Part shown: one piece after another, positions 1 through 5,319 of the stretch
Position numbering within the stretch: the first letter of the stretch is position 1
Layout of the letters: each line of letters starts with the position of its first letter
Assembly (NCBI GenBank): GCA_020629335.1
Contig: JAHDDN010000270.1
Span: forward strand, 1 to 7,263
Length of the DNA stretch: 7,263 nt
Source: Chitinophagales bacterium
GTDB lineage: Bacteria; Bacteroidota; Bacteroidia; Chitinophagales; UBA2359
Direction: 5' to 3'
Made by a program: the position numbers and the translations under genes
Notes under the pieces: model-generated
The model's database searches: none
The model's input: only the letters and a program-made list of their open reading frames with translations
What the model was told of the DNA's origin: nothing

Positions 1-60
1 TACTCACTACTTCATACCCACTACTCAATACTAAAAAGCCTCATACCGCTTCTATCCCTA
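1..60 (+). repeat. Left arm of 60-bp inverted repeat flanking the hydrolase gene
   Basis: The reverse complement of this segment matches 1245-1304 at 59 of 60 positions; the single difference is in the GCC(T/A)CATA motif. Similarity stops on the gene side at about base 60, while the outer side runs off the window, so the true left end is unknown. Bases 38-59 are the B end of the composite intergenic element that recurs at 1246-1370 and 4916-5050. Bases 1-37 are a low-complexity TACTCA/TACCCA-rich stretch. The similarity is directly visible; any role in mobility or inversion is inference. Confidence 0.9.
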
Positions 61-232
61 TGCGGGTAAAACATACTAAACCCTAGGAAACAAATGAAAT
101 ATTTAGCCCTATTCCCCCAGGGTTTTTCCAGACCTAAAGATAATTGTTATAATCGTGGATAATTAGCAGGTGAGATAAAATTAGGAAGTTCTACAATAAA
201 ATTATTTATATATAATATTACAACTAAAATCG

Positions 233-242
233 ACACATGTGT
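233..242. promoter_or_regulatory. 10-bp perfect palindrome upstream of the hydrolase gene
   Basis: ACACATGTGT is perfectly self-complementary and lies about 125 bp before the hydrolase start in a very AT-rich leader. Such a site could bind a dimeric regulator, but a single 10-bp palindrome in about 300 bp of AT-rich DNA is weak evidence. Apart from the repeat arm at 1-60 and the leader arms at 308-363, I see nothing else definable in 61-365: no open frame of note and no clear TAnnTTTG box. Confidence 0.2.
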
Positions 243-307
243 TTTTATAAATAAAACATTTTAACAATTCTTATTAACTGATTTTCACAGTCTAACAATC
301 AAGTTTG

Positions 308-363
308 TTAGGCTTAAATAAAACAATTATATTGAAGGCTTAATTTTTAATCAGCAAGCCTAA
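308..363 (+). promoter_or_regulatory. Possible leader hairpin with two alternative 5' arms before the hydrolase start
   Basis: AAGCCTAA at 356-363 ends two bases before the ATG at 366. It is perfectly complementary to TTAGGCTT at 308-315, and its AAGCCT part also pairs with AGGCTT at 336-341, giving a 6-bp stem with a 14-nt loop. The two foldings exclude each other because they use the same 3' arm. The 3' arm would occupy the ribosome-contact region just before the start codon, so translational control is conceivable. The complementarity is seen; any regulatory role is inferred. Confidence 0.3.
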
Positions 364-365
364 GC

Positions 366-1232
366 ATGAACAATATAGAATTTTACAGAAGTATTCCACT
401 TCAAAAAATCCCAATTAAAGATGTAGAAATAGGATTTAGACAAATTGGTGAAGGAGAAGACCTAGTGTTTATTCATGGTTTTCCAACTCATGGTTATACT
501 TGGAGAAAACTACTCCCCTCCTTGTCTGAAAAATATCGATGTACTATACTCGACCTCCCTGGCCTTGGTGATAGTGATTGGTCAGATACAACTGACTTCA
601 ATAGTACACCACAGGCTAAGTATGTAATGCAATTACTAGAAGAGAAAGGGATAGAAAAATTCAGCCTTATCGCACATAATTCTGGTGCAACTGTAGCAAG
701 AGTAATTGCCATAGAAGATGCCAAAAGTGTCAATCATTTGATTTTATTTAATACCGAGATTCCAAAACATAGACCACCTTGGATTCCTTTTTATCAATTA
801 GTAGGACAATTACCTATGGTACCTTCTATCATACAAAGGATGATAAATCAGCAATCGTTTGTTGAATCTTCAATGGGTTTCAAGGAGGCTTATTCTGATA
901 AGTCCATGTTTAGAAATGAGGATAATTTAGGGCCTTATCTAAATCCGATTATGGAATCTCATCGAAAGGCGGTCGGTGCATTTAAGTATTTAAAAGGAAT
1001 AGATTGGAAATTGATTGATGAATTTGAGCAGACCCACCAACAAATTGAAGCAAATACCCTATTGATTTGGGGAGAAGATGATAAGACCTTTCCTATCGGT
1101 TTAGCCAAAAAAATGCTTCCACAATTTAGCTGTCATTGTGAATTTAAAGCAATTAAAAATGCCTCTTTACTTCCTCATGAGGAGAAGCCTAAGGAGGTGA
1201 TGCGTTTGATCATGGAATTTCTTAGTAGATAA
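366..1232 (+). CDS. Alpha/beta fold hydrolase, haloalkane dehalogenase-like, with an altered nucleophile elbow
   Basis: This 288-residue soluble protein has the usual length and order of a haloalkane dehalogenase/epoxide hydrolase-like alpha/beta hydrolase. The oxyanion-loop motif HGFPTHGYTWR is at residues 37-47, followed by DLPGLGDSDW at 63-72. The strand-beta5 elbow reads AHNSGA at 103-108. The acid loop WGEDD is at 235-239 (D239 the likely acid), and the C-terminal region NASLLPHEE is at 265-273. Aligned to the common GHDWGG elbow, the nucleophile position is Asn105. The usual GH histidine position is Leu268, with His271 three residues later as the nearest substitute. I see no signal peptide or membrane segment. 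The ATG at 366 is the only sensible start and has no Shine-Dalgarno. The gene stands alone between inverted 60-bp repeats. The substrate is unknown; it may be a non-catalytic relative, or an enzyme using a displaced histidine. Confidence 0.85.
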   Translation: MNNIEFYRSIPLQKIPIKDVEIGFRQIGEGEDLVFIHGFPTHGYTWRKLLPSLSEKYRCTILDLPGLGDSDWSDTTDFNSTPQAKYVMQLLEEKGIEKFSLIAHNSGATVARVIAIEDAKSVNHLILFNTEIPKHRPPWIPFYQLVGQLPMVPSIIQRMINQQSFVESSMGFKEAYSDKSMFRNEDNLGPYLNPIMESHRKAVGAFKYLKGIDWKLIDEFEQTHQQIEANTLLIWGEDDKTFPIGLAKKMLPQFSCHCEFKAIKNASLLPHEEKPKEVMRLIMEFLSR

Positions 1233-1244
1233 GCTTGAATGGCT

Positions 1245-1304
1245 TAGGGATAGAAGCGGTATGTGGCTTTTTAGTATTGAGTAGTGGGTATGAAGTAGTG
1301 AGTA
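1245..1304 (-). repeat. Right arm of 60-bp inverted repeat flanking the hydrolase gene
   Basis: This is the reverse-complement partner of bases 1-60, identical at 59 of 60 positions, starting 13 bp after the hydrolase stop codon. With the left arm it brackets the gene and its leader (about 1.18 kb between the arms). It overlaps the first half of the composite palindromic element at 1246-1370. Confidence 0.9.
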
Positions 1305-1370
1305 CTTATCTCAATACTCATTACCCAATACCCATTACTGTTTTAGCCTCATAAGAGCGGATAGCCCGAC
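1246..1370 (-). repeat. Composite palindromic intergenic element, copy I
   Basis: The element is read here as B end (1246-1267, reverse complement GCCACATACCGCTTCTATCC plus CT), an AT-rich core (1268-1345), and A end (1346-1370, GCCTCATAAGAGCGGATAGC plus CCGAC). Its inner ends TATGTGGC and GCCTCATA are complementary at 7 of 8 positions. The core is itself an imperfect palindrome centred near 1305, with TACTCA/TACCCA-like motifs on both sides. The same A and B ends occur in the opposite order at 4916-5050. It fits a REP/MITE-like dispersed element; no transposase is visible. Confidence 0.7.
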
Positions 1371-1459
1371 TGCTGCGCTTTGCTTGCAATGTGTCATGCA
1401 TAATGATGAATGTAAAATATTGGGCTCGTGCTATGCACTTCGCTTAGAGAGCGCAGCAG
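1370..1459. repeat. 10-bp perfect inverted repeat with GC-rich arms in the hydrolase/OsmC intergenic region
   Basis: CTGCTGCGCT at 1370-1379 is the exact reverse complement of AGCGCAGCAG at 1450-1459. The roughly 70 bp between them contain smaller complementarities, such as GTGC/GCAC around 1428-1438. It abuts the A end of composite element copy I and may be an extension of it. The rest of 1233-1515 holds no credible gene. Hydrolase and OsmC-fusion transcripts converge here, so a bidirectional termination role is possible, but no clear U-tract follows. Confidence 0.5.
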
Positions 1460-1515
1460 GAAGCCCCTTATTTTGTTGATTCAAATATTAGCAATAGCAA
1501 TAAAGAAATGTTAGG

Positions 1516-2763
1516 TTATTCCTCTTTTTCAATATGCCATTCCTCGTCTTCGATTAGTTTGGTAGCAAACTCTGAAGGGGAAGAAATGGTTTTGTGAACA
1601 GGGCATTTAGTTGCGATTTCTAATAATCGCTTTCTTTGATCTGCATCTAAGTTGCCGATTAATTCTATTTCTCTTTCGAAGCGATCTATCCGACTGTCAG
1701 CATTTTCGGGATTGGCTTGGTGTTCTTCGTACTTATTAGTTTTGGAATAACTTAGATGTACTAAGACGTCTTCCAAGTCCCAGTTTTTTCTTCGAGCATA
1801 CATTTTTAGTGTCATGGCTGTACAGGCACCTAAACTTGAATTGAGTAATTCGTAGGGAGATGGGCCAAAATCATTGCCCCCAAAAGAGACGGGTTCATCG
1901 GCAATTAAGGAATGATCACCGGCTTGAACTTCTGTCGTAAAATCATCTCCCTCTAATCTAACAACGACTTGCTTATCAGTATCTAATTTTTCAAGTACTG
2001 GAAACTCAATATATCGTTTGACCCAACTCGCAATCACATTACCTGCATAGAAGGCATCTTCTTTATTACTGAGCATATGATCGGCCCTGTCTAAGGTGAC
2101 AAAACTCTTAGGATGTTTCGCTAATTTATAGATATTGGCTGCATTATCTATTTCCACAATTTTATCTTGGGGAGAGTGCATGACTAATATAGCCTTCTTT
2201 AAGTTTTCAATAACTGGAATGTGATTTTGTGCTTGCAGATCATCTAAGAATTGTTTTTTGATCATGAATTTTCTTCCTCCTATATCTACTTGGGCGCAGC
2301 CGTTTTTTTCTATCTCTTCTTTTTTATCCCTTAAAAGATGAGTAACGTGTTCGGGATAAGACGGAGAGCCAATCGATACCACTGCTTTAATGCTCTCAAT
2401 ACGTGAGGAGGCAAATATAGCTGCTGCGCCTCCTAAAGAATGCCCCACCATAACGGCAGGAGCCATATAATGCGCTGTAATATAATCTGCTGCTGCTTCT
2501 AAGTCCTCCACATTAGAAGAAAAATTAGTGTCTGAAAAATCTCCTTCACTTTCTCCTAAACCAGTAAAGTCAAAGCGCATCACACCAAAACCATTCATAG
2601 TGAGTGCACGGCTGATATGCTTAGAAGCTACCAGATTTTTATTGCCCGTAAATACATGAGCAAAGATGACAAATGGATAGGGATTTTTCTTTAATGGCAG
2701 GTCTATTTTTGCACTTAATTGATAGCCTTTTTTATTATGGAATTTGACTTTTTTAGTTGGCAT
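1516..2763 (-). CDS. Bifunctional alpha/beta hydrolase / OsmC family protein
   Basis: This 415-residue fusion carries an N-terminal alpha/beta hydrolase domain (about 1-255) and a C-terminal OsmC/Ohr domain (about 265-415). The hydrolase has AHVFTGNKN at 35-43, the DFTGLGESEGDF segment at 65-76, and the serine nucleophile in GHSLGG (Ser109). Asp200 lies in HSPQDKIV and His229 in DRADHML, so the triad is complete. The OsmC part has the two expected redox cysteines, Cys314 in SLGACTAMTLKMYA and Cys387 in KCPVHKTIS, which in OsmC proteins reduce organic hydroperoxides. This two-domain layout is a recognised family. A start 11 codons upstream at 2796 is possible, but that extension is only a Lys/Arg-rich run; MPTKKVKF at 2763 is preferred. 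It is cytoplasmic and probably handles peroxidised or ester substrates; the exact reaction is unknown. Confidence 0.93.
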   Translation of the reverse strand: MPTKKVKFHNKKGYQLSAKIDLPLKKNPYPFVIFAHVFTGNKNLVASKHISRALTMNGFGVMRFDFTGLGESEGDFSDTNFSSNVEDLEAAADYITAHYMAPAVMVGHSLGGAAAIFASSRIESIKAVVSIGSPSYPEHVTHLLRDKKEEIEKNGCAQVDIGGRKFMIKKQFLDDLQAQNHIPVIENLKKAILVMHSPQDKIVEIDNAANIYKLAKHPKSFVTLDRADHMLSNKEDAFYAGNVIASWVKRYIEFPVLEKLDTDKQVVVRLEGDDFTTEVQAGDHSLIADEPVSFGGNDFGPSPYELLNSSLGACTAMTLKMYARRKNWDLEDVLVHLSYSKTNKYEEHQANPENADSRIDRFEREIELIGNLDADQRKRLLEIATKCPVHKTISSPSEFATKLIEDEEWHIEKEE

Positions 2764-2824
2764 GTTCTTATCTTTTTTTCTATTTTTTTGGCGCACGAAT
2801 AATTACCTTCAACTCCTTACTTAA

Positions 2825-2854
2825 CAAGATAGGGAAATAAAACAATTTAAACAA
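2825..2854 (-). promoter_or_regulatory. Candidate promoter for the hydrolase/OsmC gene
   Basis: On the minus strand a TTG (plus 2852-2854) is followed after 20 bp by TATCTTG (plus 2825-2831). This resembles the Bacteroidota -33 TTG / -7 TAnnTTTG arrangement with one T missing. It would give a leader of roughly 55 nt before the start at 2763. The spacing is right but the -7 box is imperfect. Confidence 0.3.
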
Positions 2855-2871
2855 CAAGGCATGATGGATAC

Positions 2872-2887
2872 GTATAGCCGTCTATAC
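2872..2887. other. Short perfect hairpin in the intergenic region
   Basis: GTATAG (2872-2877) and CTATAC (2882-2887) form a 6-bp stem around a CCGT loop. It lies between the YkgJ-like gene and the hydrolase/OsmC gene, upstream of the candidate promoter of the latter. It has no U-tract, so its function is unclear. Confidence 0.3.
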
Positions 2888-2985
2888 AGCATCAGATATT
2901 AATAAGTGAGTTTGTGATTTACCCAAGAGCGTAATGGATGCTTGTTTACAAGCTAACCAATGTCATTTTTGACTATTATACTTTT

Positions 2986-3000
2986 TGGGTCGAAAACCCA
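2986..3000. terminator. Small terminator-like hairpin after the YkgJ-like gene
   Basis: TGGGT (2986-2990) and ACCCA (2996-3000) pair around CGAAA, 6 bp beyond the stop codon of the minus-strand YkgJ-like gene. The hairpin is followed by T-runs on the plus strand and preceded by TTTTT on that strand, so the minus-strand transcript has A-runs after the stem instead of a U-tract. The position suits a terminator, but the 5-bp stem is weak. Confidence 0.25.
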
Positions 3001-3006
3001 TTTTTA

Positions 3007-3507
3007 CTAAAATTTACCTTCATAGACTGTTCTAAGTTTTTCTACAATTTCGAATACTGCGGGGCATATGGCGATATTTTTTGAGGTAACACCTATTACT
3101 TGGTGAAATTTGCGTCTGTTAGTATGTGGAAATTCTCTACAGGCATTGGGGCGATATTCATAGACCATGCAGTAGTTATCGCTCATTAAGAAGGGACAAG
3201 GGGCTTCTGGGAAGGCGTAATCACCATCTTCATCTATTTCTAAGTATTGCTCGATGAATTCGCCTGGTTTCATTTTTAGATGCTTAGCTAAGCGTTCAAT
3301 ATCTTTGGTTTTGAATAAGGGGCTGGTAGTTCGGCAGCAATTAGCACATTCTAAACAGTCGATGTGATCAAATGCTTCTTCATCTAAGGCTTGTACTTGT
3401 GAGTCTAAATCTTTAGGTTTTTTCTTTTTGAGGTATTTTAGTAGACGTTGGTTTTCTTTTTGGACTTGTTTGGCTTTGGCTGGGAGTTGGGCGATTTCTT
3501 TTTCCAT
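3007..3507 (-). CDS. YkgJ-like (UPF0153) cysteine-cluster protein
   Basis: This 166-residue protein has eight cysteines in the family arrangement. CLECANCC gives Cys51, 54, 57 and 58 in the CxxCxxCC motif. Cys104 (APCPFL), Cys113 (NYCMVYEYRP), Cys123 (NACREFPH) and Cys148 (AICP) follow. Such proteins are thought to chelate zinc or iron, or carry an Fe-S cluster; the biochemical role is not established. Residues 1-45 form a charged, Lys-rich, probably helical extension before the metal module. There is no signal peptide or membrane segment. The ATG at 3507 is 56 bp from the divergent rRNA methyltransferase start. The family assignment is firm; the function is open. Confidence 0.9.
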   Translation of the reverse strand: MEKEIAQLPAKAKQVQKENQRLLKYLKKKKPKDLDSQVQALDEEAFDHIDCLECANCCRTTSPLFKTKDIERLAKHLKMKPGEFIEQYLEIDEDGDYAFPEAPCPFLMSDNYCMVYEYRPNACREFPHTNRRKFHQVIGVTSKNIAICPAVFEIVEKLRTVYEGKF

Positions 3508-3525
3508 GATTTAATTAAATTTGGT

Positions 3526-3533
3526 TATGTTTG
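3526..3533 (+). promoter_or_regulatory. -7 box (TAnnTTTG) for the rRNA methyltransferase gene
   Basis: TATGTTTG matches the Bacteroidota primary-sigma -7 consensus TAnnTTTG exactly. It would place transcription start near 3540 and leave a leader of about 24 nt before the ATG at 3564. No clean -33 TTG is seen 19-21 bp upstream. The box overlaps an in-frame TTG at 3531, which argues against using that TTG as the start codon. Confidence 0.45.
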
Positions 3534-3556
3534 TGGTTTATACGTAGAGATAGATA

Positions 3557-3564
3557 CAAAAGTA
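3557..3564 (-). promoter_or_regulatory. -7 box (TAnnTTTG) for the YkgJ-like gene
   Basis: The minus strand reads TACTTTTG here, an exact TAnnTTTG match. It would place transcription start near 3550 and give a leader of roughly 43 nt to the start at 3507. It touches the first base of the methyltransferase ATG, so the two opposed promoters lie within one 56-bp gap. No convincing -33 TTG is seen. Confidence 0.4.
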
Positions 3565-4754
3565 TGAATATTCCTAAAATTATATTGAAAAGAGGTAAAG
3601 AAGCAGCAGTTTTGCGATTTCATCCTTGGATTTTTTCTGGTGCCATCAAGAAAAAGATTGGAAAAATTGAAGAGGGAGATTTAGTAGAGATTTTCTCCTT
3701 TAAGGATGAGTTGATTGCTACAGGGCATTATCAGATTGGGAGCATTGCGGTGCGTATTATTGCCTTTAAACAGGTAGAGGTGAATCAGGCTTTTTGGGAT
3801 CAGAAGATACAACAAGCTTATGATTTGCGCCAAAGCATGGGCTTGACGAATAATCCTGATACGAATGTTTATCGTTTGGTGAATGCGGCTGGTGATGGAA
3901 TGCCTGGTTGTATCATTGATGTGTATAATGAAACGGCTGTTATTCAAACGCATTCTATTGGGATGCATTTGGCTAAGCCGATGATGACGAATGCATTGCG
4001 TAGTATTTATGGAGATCAACTGAAAGCGGTATACGATAAGAGTGCGGAGACGATGCCATTTAAGGCAGAGATCCGACCTGAGAATGGATATTTGTGGGGA
4101 AGTAATCCACAATCGAATGTAAAGGAAAATGGTCATTCGTTTTTTGTGGATTGGGAAAGTGGTCAGAAGACAGGTTTTTTTATTGATCAGCGGGATAATA
4201 GAAAGTTATTAGGGGAATTGGCTAAAGGGCGAAAGGTGCTGAATACCTTTTGTTATTCGGGAGGCTTTTCGATTTATGCTTCTAAGATGGGGGCTGAATT
4301 GGTGCATTCCGTGGATAGCTCGAAAAAGGCGATTGATTGGACGCGTAAAAATTATGAATTAAACTTTAGCGATCAATCGGTGGAATTTGAGGCCTATGCG
4401 GAGGATGTGTTTAAATTTTTTAAGGCTTCTGATACGGAGTATGATTTGGTGGTATTAGATCCGCCTGCTTTTGCGAAACATAAAAAGGTGCGTCATAATG
4501 CTATTCAGGGTTATAAGCGTTTGAATGTAATGGCGATGGAGCGCATGCCTAAGGGGAGTTTATTGTTTACTTTTTCTTGTTCTCAGGTGGTGGATAAGGT
4601 GCAGTTTTATAATACGGTTAAGGCTGCTGCGATTGAGGCGAAAAGACAAGTAAGGGTATTGTATCATTTGAGTCAGCCGCCTGATCATCCAGTGAGTATT
4701 TTTCATGATGAGGGGAGTTATTTGAAGGGCTTGGTTTTGGTTTTAACTGACTAA
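3564..4754 (+). CDS. rlmI: RlmI-type 23S rRNA (cytosine-C5) methyltransferase
   Basis: At 396 residues from the ATG, this has the same length as I recall for E. coli RlmI (YccW), which makes m5C1962 in 23S rRNA using S-adenosylmethionine. The order matches the family. An N-terminal PUA domain covers about 1-85, with HPWIFSGAI near residue 20. A central region is followed by GQKTGFFIDQRDNR at 200-213. SAM-binding motif I is NTFCYSGGFS at 227-236, with acidic Asp251 ending the next strand. Motif IV is DPPAF at 299-303, and motif VI is TFSCSQ with Cys339, the expected cysteine of RNA m5C enzymes. A TTG 11 codons upstream (3531) is in frame but lies inside the likely promoter. It is divergent from the YkgJ-like gene. 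The target nucleotide is inferred by family; related paralogues can differ. Confidence 0.93.
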   Translation: MNIPKIILKRGKEAAVLRFHPWIFSGAIKKKIGKIEEGDLVEIFSFKDELIATGHYQIGSIAVRIIAFKQVEVNQAFWDQKIQQAYDLRQSMGLTNNPDTNVYRLVNAAGDGMPGCIIDVYNETAVIQTHSIGMHLAKPMMTNALRSIYGDQLKAVYDKSAETMPFKAEIRPENGYLWGSNPQSNVKENGHSFFVDWESGQKTGFFIDQRDNRKLLGELAKGRKVLNTFCYSGGFSIYASKMGAELVHSVDSSKKAIDWTRKNYELNFSDQSVEFEAYAEDVFKFFKASDTEYDLVVLDPPAFAKHKKVRHNAIQGYKRLNVMAMERMPKGSLLFTFSCSQVVDKVQFYNTVKAAAIEAKRQVRVLYHLSQPPDHPVSIFHDEGSYLKGLVLVLTD

Positions 4755-4760
4755 CTGATA

Positions 4761-4837
4761 AACTGAATAACTGACAAACCGATTAACTGAGAAACTGAAT
4801 AACTGACAAACCGATTAACTGAGAAACTGAATAACTG
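4761..4837 (+). repeat. 32-bp tandem repeat, about 2.4 copies
   Basis: Two identical 32-bp units (4761-4792 and 4793-4824) start AACTGAATAACTGACAAACC and end GATTAACTGAGA; a third partial unit covers 4825-4837. Each unit is itself built from degenerate AACTGA-plus-2 steps, and the same motif starts in the last codons of the methyltransferase gene (TTAACTGACTAACTG from 4744). It begins 6 bp after the stop codon. The pattern fits slippage expansion; such a tract may vary in copy number among strains. Confidence 0.9.
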
Positions 4838-4915
4838 GAAGTATATCGCAAATGTTTGTTTATTGAATCCTAATATACTATTTAACTAATTTTCTATTAG
4901 GGCGCATCCCTTCGG

Positions 4916-5050
4916 GTCGGGCTGTACGCTCTTATGTGGCTGTTCAGCAGCTACTACACTAAGCTGTACTTGTCTTCCACTGCGTGGCAAGCCTGCGTCC
5001 AGCTAAGTTCCGTAAGCTACTTCTCGACGCCACATACCGCTTCCATCCCT
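4916..5050 (+). repeat. Composite palindromic intergenic element, copy II
   Basis: The A end at 4916-4940 matches the reverse complement of 1346-1370 at 22 of 25 positions. The B end at 5029-5050 matches 38-59 at 20 of 22, and the reverse complement of 1246-1267 at 21 of 22. Inner ends TATGTGGC (4933-4940) and GCCACATA (5029-5036) are perfectly complementary. The core differs entirely from copy I: arms at 4958-4969 and 4997-5008 pair at 10 of 12 positions around a central CCAC-TGC-GTGG hairpin. So the ends are shared while the core varies. An open frame crossing this block is not credible as a gene. Confidence 0.7.
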
Positions 5051-5093
5051 TGCGCAAATTCTTTGGACATTTTAAATTCCTGCAAAAATTATA

Positions 5094-5116
5094 GCGCAAG
5101 TGTTTTTCACTTGTGC
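5094..5116 (+). repeat. Hairpin H1 (GCGCAAGTG / CACTTGTGC)
   Basis: The 9-bp stem 5094-5102 / 5108-5116 has a TTTTT loop and one G-U pair. It is an inverted relative of the hairpin at 5241-5265, with the loop-closing pair changed from G-C to C-G on both arms. It is part of a hairpin cluster between the composite repeat and ptuB. Confidence 0.65.
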
Positions 5117-5169
5117 CTGCTGAGTCTTGCGTTTGTTTGTACTTTCCAATGGCAAGTTGATTGGTCGTA

Positions 5170-5186
5170 TAAGTCAAAAAGACTTA
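5170..5186. repeat. Hairpin H2 (TAAGTC / GACTTA)
   Basis: This is a perfect 6-bp stem with an AAAAA loop. Its apical AAGTC-AAAAA-GACTT is identical to that of the hairpin at 5241-5265, so it looks like a shortened copy of the same repeat. Confidence 0.55.
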
Positions 5187-5240
5187 CCGTAATTTGGGGC
5201 ATGGATCGAAATTGTCAAGCCTGAAATGTCAGTTTCAAAA

Positions 5241-5265
5241 GGCACAAGTCAAAAAGACTTGCGCC
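5241..5265 (-). terminator. Hairpin H3, REP-like and possibly a terminator downstream of ptuB
   Basis: On the minus strand GGCGCAAGTC and GACTTGTGCC form a 10-bp stem (one G-U) around TTTTT, followed by TTTTG. It lies 55-79 bp past the ptuB stop, so it could end the ptuA-ptuB transcript, but it equally belongs to the dispersed H1/H2 repeat family. A termination role is inferred from position and the short T-run only. Confidence 0.4.
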
Positions 5266-5279
5266 ATAAATATAGATAT

Positions 5280-5298
5280 GGCGACCACAAGGGTCGCC
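5280..5298 (-). repeat. Hairpin H4 (GGCGACC / GGTCGCC) downstream of ptuB
   Basis: This is a perfect 7-bp GC-rich stem with a 5-nt loop, 22 bp after the ptuB stop codon and 14 bp from H3. There is no U-tract on either strand, so it is better read as a REP-like element or an mRNA 3'-end stabiliser than as a stand-alone intrinsic terminator. The rest of 4755-5319 (4838-4915, 5051-5093, 5117-5169, 5187-5240) holds AT-rich or unremarkable sequence with no gene I can support. Confidence 0.6.
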
Positions 5299-5319
5299 CT
5301 ACAAAGAATTGATTTTATT

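Noticed and set aside
1..1370. Integron-like attC cassette structure around the hydrolase gene
   Set aside because: The flanking elements are inverted, not direct, no RYYYAAC/GTTRRRY core sites are evident, and no integrase is present.
2764..2796. ATG extending the hydrolase/OsmC protein by 11 codons
   Set aside because: The extension is only a Lys/Arg/Asn run without homology; MPTKKVKF is the natural N-terminus.
3531..3563. TTG start extending the methyltransferase by 11 codons
   Set aside because: The TTG lies inside an exact TAnnTTTG box, and the ATG at 3564 gives the standard family length of 396 residues.
3681..4136. Minus-strand open frame of 151 codons inside the methyltransferase gene
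   Set aside because: It is antisense to a conserved enzyme, has an unlikely Ile/His/Arg-rich composition and no motif.
4761..4837. Possible CRISPR array
   Set aside because: The 32-bp units are contiguous with no unique spacers between them, and there are no cas genes.
4934..5224. Plus-strand open frame of 96 codons
   Set aside because: It runs across the composite repeat and two hairpins, has no recognisable domain, and its sequence is explained by repeats.
4755..5319. Retron msr-msd RNA in the hairpin block next to ptuB
   Set aside because: It lies downstream of the effector genes, no reverse transcriptase is adjacent, and the hairpins resemble dispersed REP-like repeats.
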